Shown here: in pieces, positions 7,219 to 14,486 of the stretch
How positions within the stretch are numbered: the first letter of the stretch is position 1
Layout: each line of letters starts with the position of its first letter
DNA from: Candidatus Latescibacterota bacterium
GTDB lineage: Bacteria > Krumholzibacteriota > Krumholzibacteriia > JACNKJ01
Direction of reading: 5' to 3'
NCBI GenBank assembly: GCA_020633725.1
Contig: JACKDC010000001.1
Location: 682,001-746,000, forward strand
DNA length: 64,000 nucleotides
Translations under genes and position numbers: made by a program
The notes under the pieces: generated by a model
Told to the model about the DNA's origin: nothing
The model's input: only the letters and a program-made list of their open reading frames with translations
Database searches by the model: none

Positions 7219-8583
7219 CTAGCGCGGGGAGGGGTCGAAGGCGCCGCCGGCCTCGTCCTGGAGCCGGGCGATCTCCGCCATGACCCCCTCGCCGAAGAGA
7301 TCCAGCAGCTCACGGCCCCGGTGGCCCTGGGCGGCGAGCGGCGCGATGTGCAGCGGGCGGCCGATCCAGACCTCCACGCGCTCCCGCCGGAGGAGCGCCC
7401 GCTTCCAGCGGGTGCTGCCCTTGACGTAGACCGGCAGCACCGGCGCCCCGCTCTCCTTGGCCACCAGGCCCATCCCGAACTTGGCCCGGCCCAGCCGCCC
7501 GACGGGCTTCCGGGTGCCCTCGGGGAAGAAGAGCACGGCGCCGCCGGCCTGGATCCGGCGGCGCAGGACGTCGAAGCAGACCCGGTCGAAGGTCCCCCGC
7601 CGGATCGGCACGGCGTTGAAGTAGCCGATGAGCGCCCCGAAGGGCTTGAACGCGAAGAGCTCGCGCTTGGCCACGAAGGTCATCTCCCGCGGGAGCCCGC
7701 TGCCCACCGCGGGGGGATCCAGCCAGCTGATGTGGTTGCTGGCCACGATCAGCGGCCCCCCCATCGCCGCGCGCTCGGCGTGCACGTAGCGCAGGCCGAA
7801 GAGCAGGCGGAGCGTCAGCCGCACGAAGCTCCAGGCGAGTCGGTAGCTGAGCCGCATGCGCGGCACGGCCGCGTTCCCCCCGGGGGCATGATAGAGCAGG
7901 GTCTCGGGATCCACCCGCGCGGCGGGCCAGCGCTGCTCGGCCAGGCGCAGGACGGCCTCCACCTGCTCCTCGATGCTGAGCCGGCTGTTGTCCAGGACCA
8001 CCGCGCCCTCGGGCTTGACCAGCGGCGAGTGCGAGCGCCCCGCGTCCTTGCTGTCGCGGGCTTCGAGCTCGGCGGCGACGACCGCGTCCTCCACGTCCCG
8101 CCCCCGCTCGGCGAACTCCTCGGCGCGCCGATGCGCGCGCACCTGGGGATCGGCCTCCAGGAAGACCTTGAGGTCCGCCTCGGGGAAGACCACGCTGCCC
8201 ATGTCGCGTCCCTCGGCGATCACGTTGCGCCCGCGCGCGTAGTGCCGCTGGAACTCGACCATGTGGGCGCGCAGGGACGGGAGGGCGCTGAAGTCGCTGA
8301 CGCGCGCGGTCACGGCCGCGTCGCGGATCTCGTCGCTCACGTCCTCGCCGTCGAGGAGGATCTGCACCTGCCCGCGGCGCACCCGGTAGCGCAGGTGCAG
8401 CGAGGCCAGGAAGGCGCTCAGCGCGGGCCCTTCCTCGGCGGCGAGTTCCTTGCGCAGCGCCGCCAGGGTCACGCCGCGATAGAGCGCGCCGGTGTCCAGG
8501 TAGTCGAGGCCCAGCCGCTCGGCCACGGCCCGGGCCGTGGTGCTCTTGCCGCTGGCGGCGGGGCCGTCGATGGTGATGAGCAT
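7219..8583 (-). CDS. bifunctional cytidylate kinase / 1-acylglycerol-3-phosphate acyltransferase fusion
   Basis: One 454-residue frame joins two enzymes. Residues 1-220 are cytidylate kinase (Cmk): P-loop IDGPAASGKST at 5-15, the DTGALYR motif, and EGRDMGSVVFP. This half phosphorylates CMP and dCMP. Residues about 240-430 are a PlsC-type acyltransferase with the NH(x)4D motif (NHISWLD, His284/Asp289) and FPEGTR, which acylates lysophosphatidic acid at the inner membrane. No stop or frameshift separates them. The ATG at 8583 overlaps the aroA stop by one base (TGATG). Separate neighbouring cmk and plsC genes next to rpsA are common, so this looks like a fusion of neighbours. The true start is fixed by the Cmk N-terminus MLITIDGP. 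Confidence 0.9.
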   Translation of the reverse strand: MLITIDGPAASGKSTTARAVAERLGLDYLDTGALYRGVTLAALRKELAAEEGPALSAFLASLHLRYRVRRGQVQILLDGEDVSDEIRDAAVTARVSDFSALPSLRAHMVEFQRHYARGRNVIAEGRDMGSVVFPEADLKVFLEADPQVRAHRRAEEFAERGRDVEDAVVAAELEARDSKDAGRSHSPLVKPEGAVVLDNSRLSIEEQVEAVLRLAEQRWPAARVDPETLLYHAPGGNAAVPRMRLSYRLAWSFVRLTLRLLFGLRYVHAERAAMGGPLIVASNHISWLDPPAVGSGLPREMTFVAKRELFAFKPFGALIGYFNAVPIRRGTFDRVCFDVLRRRIQAGGAVLFFPEGTRKPVGRLGRAKFGMGLVAKESGAPVLPVYVKGSTRWKRALLRRERVEVWIGRPLHIAPLAAQGHRGRELLDLFGEGVMAEIARLQDEAGGAFDPSPR

Positions 8584-9899
8584 CAGCCGTCGCCGTCCTG
8601 GGCCAGCGCGCCGTCGGAGAAGCGGCGCAGGAGACCGGGGAATTCGGGGAAGCTCGTCGCCACGCAGGCCGTGCCGTTCACGCGGCTGTCGCCCCGGCAC
8701 AGCAGGCCCAGGACGCTCGCCGCCATGGCGATCCGGTGGTCGCCGGCGGCGTCCACCTCCGCGCCCTTGAGCCGCGCGCCGCCCTCCACCTCGAGCGTGT
8801 CGTCCACCACGCGCGCCTTCGCGCCGAAGGCCTCCAGCAGCGACGCGGTCTGGGCGAGGCGATCGCTCTCCTTCACGCGCAGCTCGCCGAGCCCGTGGAA
8901 GCGGCTCTTTCCCTGCGCGCGCGCGGCGAGCACGGCGAGGATGGGAATCTCGTCCACCAGGCGCGGCACCTCGTCGGGCGCCACCTCCACCGCCTCCAGC
9001 GCCGAGTGCTGCGCCAGCAGGTCCGCCACGGGCTCGCCGGCCTCCTCGCGCGGATGGTAGAGCGCGAAGCGTCCGCCCATGCGCTCGAGCACGTCGAGGA
9101 AGCCGGTGCGCGTGGGATTGACGCCCAGATTCTTGATGAGGACGTTCCCGCCCTCCACCAGCACGCCCGCCGCGATCAGGAAGGCCGCGGAGGAGATGTC
9201 CCCCGGCACGTCGAGACTCACGCAGCGCAGGCTCTGGGGGCCGCTGAGGCGGAGCCTGCCGTCGCCGTCCGTGACGATCTCCGCGCCCATGCGCCGCAGC
9301 AGGCGCTCGCTGTGATCCCGGCTGAGGACGGGCTCGCGGAAGCTGCTCGCCCCCTCCGCCTGCAGCGCCGCCAGCAGGAACGCGCTCTTGACCTGCGCGC
9401 TCGCCACGGGGCTGACGTAGTCGCAGCCCGCCAGCGCGCCGCCCTGCACGGTGACCGGTGCGGTGCCGCCGTTGGTCAGCGTGACCGTCGCGCCGAGGGC
9501 CGCGAGCGGCGCCTGGATGCGGGCCATGGGGCGTCGGCGCAGGGTGTCGTCGCCGTCCAGGGTGCTGGCGAACGCCTGCGCCGCCAGCAGCCCGCAGGCC
9601 AGGCGCAGGGTGGTGCCGGAGTTGCCGGCGTCGAGCGTGCCGTCGGGGGCGCGGAAGCGTCCTCCCCGGCCGGTGATTCGCCAGGCGCCCTTCTCCCCCT
9701 CCACGGGTTCGACGCGCGCGCCGAGGGCCTCCACGAGAACACGGCTGCGCGCGCAGTCCTCGCCGGCGTTGAGGCCGCGCAGCACCGCCTCGCCCTCGCC
9801 GAGGGCGTTGAAGAGGAAGGCGCGGTGCGTGAGCGACTTGTCGCCGGCGGCCTGCCAGCGACCGCGGAACTTCTTCGCGGGACGGATGCGGTAACTCAT
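8583..9899 (-). CDS. aroA: 3-phosphoshikimate 1-carboxyvinyltransferase (EPSP synthase)
   Basis: Sixth step of the shikimate pathway, joining phosphoenolpyruvate and shikimate-3-phosphate. The 438-residue protein has the family signatures: DKSLTHRAFL near the N-terminus for shikimate phosphate binding, LDAGNSGTTLRL, SRDHSERLLRRMG and VKESDRL. The length is typical. The ATG at 9899 overlaps the hisC stop by one base (TGATG), and its own stop overlaps the next start in the same way, so it is translationally coupled in hisC-aroA-cmk/plsC. The pairing of hisC with aroA suggests the aminotransferase may also serve aromatic amino acid synthesis. Confidence 0.96.
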   Translation of the reverse strand: MSYRIRPAKKFRGRWQAAGDKSLTHRAFLFNALGEGEAVLRGLNAGEDCARSRVLVEALGARVEPVEGEKGAWRITGRGGRFRAPDGTLDAGNSGTTLRLACGLLAAQAFASTLDGDDTLRRRPMARIQAPLAALGATVTLTNGGTAPVTVQGGALAGCDYVSPVASAQVKSAFLLAALQAEGASSFREPVLSRDHSERLLRRMGAEIVTDGDGRLRLSGPQSLRCVSLDVPGDISSAAFLIAAGVLVEGGNVLIKNLGVNPTRTGFLDVLERMGGRFALYHPREEAGEPVADLLAQHSALEAVEVAPDEVPRLVDEIPILAVLAARAQGKSRFHGLGELRVKESDRLAQTASLLEAFGAKARVVDDTLEVEGGARLKGAEVDAAGDHRIAMAASVLGLLCRGDSRVNGTACVATSFPEFPGLLRRFSDGALAQDGDG

Positions 9900-11014
9900 C
9901 AGGCGGTGCGACTCTCCTGCAGCAGATCGCTCACGGCCGCGAGCAGACGGCGGTTCTCCGCCTCCAGCCCGACGCTGATGCGCACGGCGTTCATGTCCGT
10001 GCCGAAGCTGCCCATGGGGCGCACGATGACGCCCTTCGCCAGCAGCCGCTCGTAGGCGAGCGCGGCGTCCATCGGGAGGAAGGCCATGACGAAGTTGGTC
10101 TGGCTGGGCAGCACGCGGCAGCCCATGGCGGCGAGTTCGCGCTCCAGCAGCGCGCGGCCGCGACTGTTCTCCTCGCGGATGCCGCACAGACGCGCGCTCT
10201 CGCCGAGCGACGTCACCGCCGCCGCCTGGGACAGCGAATTCACGTTGAACGGCGGCCGCCCGCGCTCCAGCAGCGCGCGCAGCTCCGGGTGGCAGATGCC
10301 GTAGCCGACGCGCAGGCCCGCCAGCGAGTGGATCTTGCTGAAGGTGCGCAGCACGATGAGATTCGGATGCGCGTCCAGCCACTCCAGCGTCTGCGGGTAG
10401 TCCTCGGCTTCGACGTACTCGTAGTAGGCCTCGTCCACCACCACGAGCACGTCCTTCGGCAGCGCGCGCACGAAGTCGCGCAGCTCGCCCGCCCGGGTGT
10501 AGGTGCCCGTCGGGTTGTTGGGATTGCAGACGAAGACCAGCTTCGTCCGCGCGTCGACCCGCGCGAGCATGGCGCCGAGGTCGTGGCGGAACTCCGCATC
10601 GCAGGGCACCGGGCGACCCTCGCCCGGCGACAGCCGCGCGACGATGTCGTAGACCACGAAGGACGGCGTCGCGTAGACGAGGTTCTCCCCCGGCCGCACG
10701 AAGATCTGCGCCAGCAGGTAGAGGATCTCCACCGACCCGTTGCCGATGATGATGCGCGCCTCGTCCACGCCCAGCTGCCCGGCGAGGGCGCGGTGCAGAT
10801 GGTAGGCGCTGTCGTCCGGGTAGCGGTTGAGCTCGCGGCAGCCGTGCGCCAGCACGGCGAGCACGGACTCGCTCGGCGGGTGCGGGTTCTCGTTCGAGGC
10901 CAGCTTGATGATGGTCTCCAGCCCCCGCTCCCGCTGCAGCTCCTCCACCGGCTTGCCCGGCACGTAGGGCCGCACCTGCAGGATCTCCTGCCGCGCCAGC
11001 GTCTCGAAGTTCAT
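9899..11014 (-). CDS. hisC: histidinol-phosphate aminotransferase family enzyme
   Basis: PLP-dependent class I/II aminotransferase of 371 residues. Visible motifs are KLASNENPHPPS at the N-terminus, IIIGNGSVEI, the CNPNNPTGT loop, DEAYYEY, and the PLP lysine at about 227 in TFSKIHSLAGLRVGYG, all typical of HisC. HisC converts imidazole acetol phosphate to histidinol phosphate with glutamate as donor. Enzymes of this branch also act on aromatic keto acids or prephenate, and the position directly before aroA makes an aromatic role possible. The start ATG is preceded by GGAGG at 5 bases. The family is sure, the exact substrate less so. Confidence 0.88.
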   Translation of the reverse strand: MNFETLARQEILQVRPYVPGKPVEELQRERGLETIIKLASNENPHPPSESVLAVLAHGCRELNRYPDDSAYHLHRALAGQLGVDEARIIIGNGSVEILYLLAQIFVRPGENLVYATPSFVVYDIVARLSPGEGRPVPCDAEFRHDLGAMLARVDARTKLVFVCNPNNPTGTYTRAGELRDFVRALPKDVLVVVDEAYYEYVEAEDYPQTLEWLDAHPNLIVLRTFSKIHSLAGLRVGYGICHPELRALLERGRPPFNVNSLSQAAAVTSLGESARLCGIREENSRGRALLERELAAMGCRVLPSQTNFVMAFLPMDAALAYERLLAKGVIVRPMGSFGTDMNAVRISVGLEAENRRLLAAVSDLLQESRTA

Positions 11015-11043
11015 CGTCCCTCCCTCGGGGTGTCGCGACGACT

Positions 11044-11766
11044 CTAGCGCAGCCCCACGGACCGTTTCAACGCCTGCAGTTCGCGGCCGCTGAGTTCGCG
11101 CAGCTCGCCCTCGCGGAGCGCGCCCAGGCTCAGGGCGCCCAGGCGCACGCGGCGCAGATCCGTGACCCGCCGCCCCATGGCTTCGAACATCCGGCGGATC
11201 TGCCGCTTGCGCCCCTCGGCGAGCACGACCTCGTAGTTCGCGCGCCCCGGCAGCGGACGGATGCGGCAGGGCCGGGTGGGGCCGTCCTCGAGCGGAAGCC
11301 CTGCGGCGAAGCGCCGCTGCTGCGTGGCCGTGATGGGCAGGTTGATGCTCACGCGATAGGTCTTCTCGACCCCGTAGCGCGGGTGCGTGAGGCGCAGCGC
11401 GAGGTCGCCCTCGTTGCTGAGCAGGAGCAGGCCGCGGCTGTCCTTGTCGAGCCGCCCCACCGGATAGAGGCGCTCCGTGATGCCGGCCTCGCGCGCGAGA
11501 TCCAGCACGGTGCGGCCGCCGCGCGCGTCGCTGGCCGCGGAGAGCACGCCGCGGGGCTTGTTGAGGAGCCAGGTGCGGGGCGCCACGGCGGCGAGGGGCT
11601 TGCCGTCGAGCGTGACCCGGTCCTGCGCGGGATCGACGCCGCGCGCGGGATCGTCCACGGTCTCGCCGTCGATGGCCACGCGGCCGCTGCGCACGATCTC
11701 GTCGCAGCGGCGTCGGCTGGCCACGCCGGCCAGGGCCAGGAAGCGGTTGAGGCGGACGGTCTTCAA
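11044..11766 (-). CDS. 23S rRNA pseudouridine synthase, RluB/RsuA family
   Basis: A 240-residue protein with an N-terminal S4 RNA-binding domain (VRLNRFLALAGVASRR, to about residue 50) and the RsuA/RluB catalytic domain. The catalytic aspartate is Asp107 in VGRLDKDSRGLLLL, followed by LLSNEGDLALRLTHP and the C-terminal EGRKRQIRRM motif. It likely isomerises a uridine in 23S rRNA. Location right after scpA-scpB is a widely conserved arrangement, which favours RluB. The start is TTG, in a TTGA overlap with the scpB stop; no ATG or GTG is available that keeps the S4 domain whole, so translation probably depends on coupling. Confidence 0.9.
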   Translation of the reverse strand: MKTVRLNRFLALAGVASRRRCDEIVRSGRVAIDGETVDDPARGVDPAQDRVTLDGKPLAAVAPRTWLLNKPRGVLSAASDARGGRTVLDLAREAGITERLYPVGRLDKDSRGLLLLSNEGDLALRLTHPRYGVEKTYRVSINLPITATQQRRFAAGLPLEDGPTRPCRIRPLPGRANYEVVLAEGRKRQIRRMFEAMGRRVTDLRRVRLGALSLGALREGELRELSGRELQALKRSVGLR

Positions 11767-12707
11767 TCCTCGCGGTCGCCGTCCGCCGCGGCGGCGAGCT
11801 CGTCCAGCGCGTCGTCGGCCTCGGCCGGCGTCGGCGTGAGCGCGCGCGCGAGGCGCGACAGCGTGCCGCCTCCGTTGCCCGCCGCGGCGGCCACCGCCGC
11901 CATCGCCATGGCGGGCGCCTCGGCGAGTTCCGCGCGCTCCTCGGCCAGCGCGGCGTCCATGACCGCGCGATGCTCGGGCAGTTCGCTGGCCCCCTCCCCG
12001 TCGACCGCCGCGTCCTCGACGTCGCCCTCGGCCTCGGCGTCATCCTCGGGGACGATGTCCTGCGCCTCGCCCAGGGCCTCCCGCTGTTCGGCGATGACCG
12101 CGGCGATGGCGTCCATGCCCTCCACCAGCCGCTCGCGGCGGGCGTCGGCGGGCACGGAGCTGTCCTCCTCGTCCTCGCGCGTGTTCAGCAGGGCCTCGAT
12201 CTCCGTGAGCTTGGGCAGCTCCTCGAGGCTGTTGATGCCCAGGTGCGACAGGAACTCCTCGCTCGTGCTGTAGAGCAGCGGGCGGCCCAGCGTCTCGGCG
12301 CGACCCGTGATGCGGATCAGGTTCCGCTCCATGAGCGTGGCGAGCGAGCCGCCGCAGTTCACGCCGCGCACGGCTTCCACGTCCACGCGGGTGCAGGGCT
12401 GACGGTAGGCCACCACGGCCAGGCACTCGAGCGAGGCCCGGCTCAGGCGCACGCGGCGCTGGCCCTTGAGCAGCGTTTCGATGTGACGCGCGTGCTCGGG
12501 CCGCGTCAGCACGCGCCACCCGCCGCCCAGCTCGCTGAGCTGGAAAGCGTGGCCCGCCGCGTCGTAGTCCGCGGCGAGCTCGGCGAGGATCGCGCGCAGT
12601 CCCTTGCGGTCCGTGGACGGCAGGATGGACTGCAGCTGAGGCAGGGACAGGGGCTCGGGAGAGGCAAAGAGCAGCGCCTCCACCGTCCGCTTCAGGTCGG
12701 CTTCCAT
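11763..12707 (-). CDS. scpB: segregation and condensation protein B
   Basis: Winged-helix subunit of the SMC-ScpA-ScpB condensin that compacts and segregates the chromosome. Residues about 1-190 match ScpB (TVEALLFASPEPLS, LSRASLECLAVVAYRQP, VDVEAVRGVNC, YSTSEEFLSHLGI). The 314-residue length is longer than usual; the extra 120 or so C-terminal residues are low complexity, rich in alanine, glutamate and aspartate, and have no recognisable fold. The ATG at 12707 has AAGGG about 10 bases upstream. It lies 17 bases after scpA and overlaps the next gene by four bases. Confidence 0.93.
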   Translation of the reverse strand: MEADLKRTVEALLFASPEPLSLPQLQSILPSTDRKGLRAILAELAADYDAAGHAFQLSELGGGWRVLTRPEHARHIETLLKGQRRVRLSRASLECLAVVAYRQPCTRVDVEAVRGVNCGGSLATLMERNLIRITGRAETLGRPLLYSTSEEFLSHLGINSLEELPKLTEIEALLNTREDEEDSSVPADARRERLVEGMDAIAAVIAEQREALGEAQDIVPEDDAEAEGDVEDAAVDGEGASELPEHRAVMDAALAEERAELAEAPAMAMAAVAAAAGNGGGTLSRLARALTPTPAEADDALDELAAAADGDRED

Positions 12708-12724
12708 TTCTCTCACCCTTTCGG

Positions 12725-13489
12725 TCAGGCGCCGGTCGCTCCCAGCGCCTGGCTGTCGCCGTCCGCAGGCACCCCAGCCTGCGGCGCGGCCGTCTCGATC
12801 CAGATCTCCGCGAAGGCGCCTTCCTGCCGCACGGCCGCTTCGCCGTACTTGACCATCTCCAGGAGCGCCATGAAGGTGACGATCACGTGGAGGCGCGACG
12901 GCGCCTCCGCGAAGAAGTCCCGGAAGAGCAGGCGTCCGCCCCGCTGCAGGCGGCCGCGGATCAGGTCCATCTTCTCCTCGATGGTGATGTTCTCCAGCTC
13001 GATCCGATGCCGCGCCTCGCGCTCGGCGACGATGCCCATGACATCGCGCAGCGCCGCGAGCAGATCGGGGAAGTCCAGGCTGAAGACCTCCTCCCGGGTC
13101 CGCAACTCCGCGAGCGGCTGCTCGGGAACGAAGTCGAAGAGCCGCCGCCGCGCCTCCGCCAGATCGCCGAAGCGCTCCGCCAGTTCCTTGTACTTGCGGT
13201 ACTCCTGCAGCTGGGCGACGAGATCGCGCCGCGGATCCTCCTCCTCCTCGCCGAAGGTCGGCCGCGGCAGCAGCATGCGGCTCTTGATGCGCAGCAGGGT
13301 GGCCGCCATCAGCAGGTACTCGCCGGCGCCGTCGAGCTCGAGATCCTCGAGCTGACCCAGGTGCGCGAGATACTGGTCGGTGATGCGCGCCACCGGGATG
13401 TCCGTGATCTCGATCTCCTCCTTGCGGATCAGGTAGAGGAGAAGGTCCAGCGGGCCCTCGAAGAGTTCCAGGCGAACGGTGTAGCTCAC
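12725..13489 (-). CDS. scpA: segregation and condensation protein A
   Basis: Kleisin subunit of bacterial condensin, bridging the SMC heads and binding ScpB. The N-terminal signature LELFEGPLDLLLYLIRKEEIEI and the following DIPVARITDQYL are diagnostic, as is EYLLMAATLLRIKSRMLLP. The length (254 residues) is normal. The C-terminal winged helix is present (PSRLHVIVTFMALLEMVKYGE). The GGGGAGG site lies very close to the ATG. It is the first gene of the scpA-scpB-rluB-hisC-aroA-cmk/plsC run, with a candidate promoter at 13552-13580. Confidence 0.95.
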   Translation of the reverse strand: MSYTVRLELFEGPLDLLLYLIRKEEIEITDIPVARITDQYLAHLGQLEDLELDGAGEYLLMAATLLRIKSRMLLPRPTFGEEEEDPRRDLVAQLQEYRKYKELAERFGDLAEARRRLFDFVPEQPLAELRTREEVFSLDFPDLLAALRDVMGIVAEREARHRIELENITIEEKMDLIRGRLQRGGRLLFRDFFAEAPSRLHVIVTFMALLEMVKYGEAAVRQEGAFAEIWIETAAPQAGVPADGDSQALGATGA

Positions 13490-13551
13490 GGGCCTCCCCG
13501 GGGATCACGTGTCGGTGGCGGGGCAGAGTGCGGGGACTTCAAGTGGTCCTT

Positions 13552-13580
13552 CAGGTAACAGAGGGCCGGCGATCCGTCAA
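13552..13580 (-). promoter_or_regulatory. putative sigma-70 promoter of the scpA operon
   Basis: Minus strand: -35 TTGACG (13580-13575), 17-base spacer, -10 TACCTG (13557-13552). The -35 and spacing are good, the -10 weak but similar to that proposed for secA. It lies between xerD and scpA and would give a leader of about 55 bases. Confidence 0.45.
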
Positions 13581-13583
13581 CGT

Positions 13584-14486
13584 CTATTCCCCGCCCGCCG
13601 CCACGCCCCGCGGGTGGAAGTCGCGGTGCACGCGCTTCAGGTAGAGCCTGTCCACACGCGTGTAAATCTGCGTCGTACCGATGGATGCGTGCCCAAGCAT
13701 CTCCTGCACCGCGCGGAGGTCCGCGCCGCCCTCCAGCAGGTGGGTGGCGAAGGAGTGCCGGAGGCTGTGCGGCTTCACTCGCCCCGCGAGGCCCGCCTCG
13801 CCCGCCAGCGCCTGAAGGATCTTCCACCAGCCCACCCGGCTCAGCCCGCCGCCGCGCGCGTTCAGGAAGACCAGCGGCGGCGACTCCACGCGCGCGAGCC
13901 GGGGCCGCTCCAGGCCGAGATACTCGCCCAGGGCGCCCGCCGCCTGCCGCCCCAGCGGCACCCAGCGCTCCTTGCGGCCCTTGCCGAGGACGCGCACCAG
14001 CCCGTCCTCCAGGAAGAGCTCCGCCAGGGGCAGGCCCACCAGCTCGGAGGCGCGCAGCCCCGCGCCGTAGGCCAGCTCGAGCAGTGCGCGGTTGCGCAGG
14101 GGCGCGCTGCGGGCGCGGCCGGCGGCGTCCAGCAGGGCCTCGATCTCGTCCAGGGACAGCAGGTCGGGCAGCGCGCGGGGCAGGCGGGGCCCTTCGAGTC
14201 CCTCCGCCGGCGAGTCCGTGCGGCGCCCCTCGGCGCAGAGGTAGCGGAAGAAGCCGCGCCACGCGCTCAGCAGGCGCGCGCGGCTGCGGGGGGACAGGCC
14301 GTCGGCCTCGGCCGCGTGGAGCGCGCCGCGGAGGTCGTCCTCGCGGGCGGTCAGCGGGCTGAGCGCGCAGTCCACCAGGCGGCCGAGGTCCCGCCGGTAG
14401 GCCTCGAGCGTGTTGGCGGAGAGGCTGCGCTCCACGAGGAGCTGGTCCAGCCAGTCGTCCAGGGCCGCCTGCCAGGCGGCGTTCAC
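13584..14486 (-). CDS. tyrosine recombinase, XerD-like
   Basis: A 300-residue tyrosine recombinase with an N-terminal SAM-like core-binding domain (to about residue 95) and a catalytic domain carrying the full set of active-site residues: Arg145 (GAGLRASEL), the lysine of GKGRKERWVPL, His240 and Arg243 (HSLRHSFATHLL), His266 (LGHASIGTTQ) and the nucleophile Tyr275. XerC/XerD pairs resolve chromosome dimers at dif near FtsK. A second member is at 22274-23179, so the pair is complete here; which is C and which is D cannot be fixed by eye. The GTG start sits in a GTGA overlap with the uvrC stop and has GAGGAGG upstream. Confidence 0.9.
   Translation of the reverse strand: MNAAWQAALDDWLDQLLVERSLSANTLEAYRRDLGRLVDCALSPLTAREDDLRGALHAAEADGLSPRSRARLLSAWRGFFRYLCAEGRRTDSPAEGLEGPRLPRALPDLLSLDEIEALLDAAGRARSAPLRNRALLELAYGAGLRASELVGLPLAELFLEDGLVRVLGKGRKERWVPLGRQAAGALGEYLGLERPRLARVESPPLVFLNARGGGLSRVGWWKILQALAGEAGLAGRVKPHSLRHSFATHLLEGGADLRAVQEMLGHASIGTTQIYTRVDRLYLKRVHRDFHPRGVAAGGE

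Noticed and set aside
13584..14486. Phage or integron integrase
   Set aside because: Both tyrosine recombinases are about 300 residues, lie in housekeeping operons (uvrC-xerD and trmFO-xerC) and have no attachment-site repeats, tRNA or cargo nearby, so Xer proteins are the better reading.
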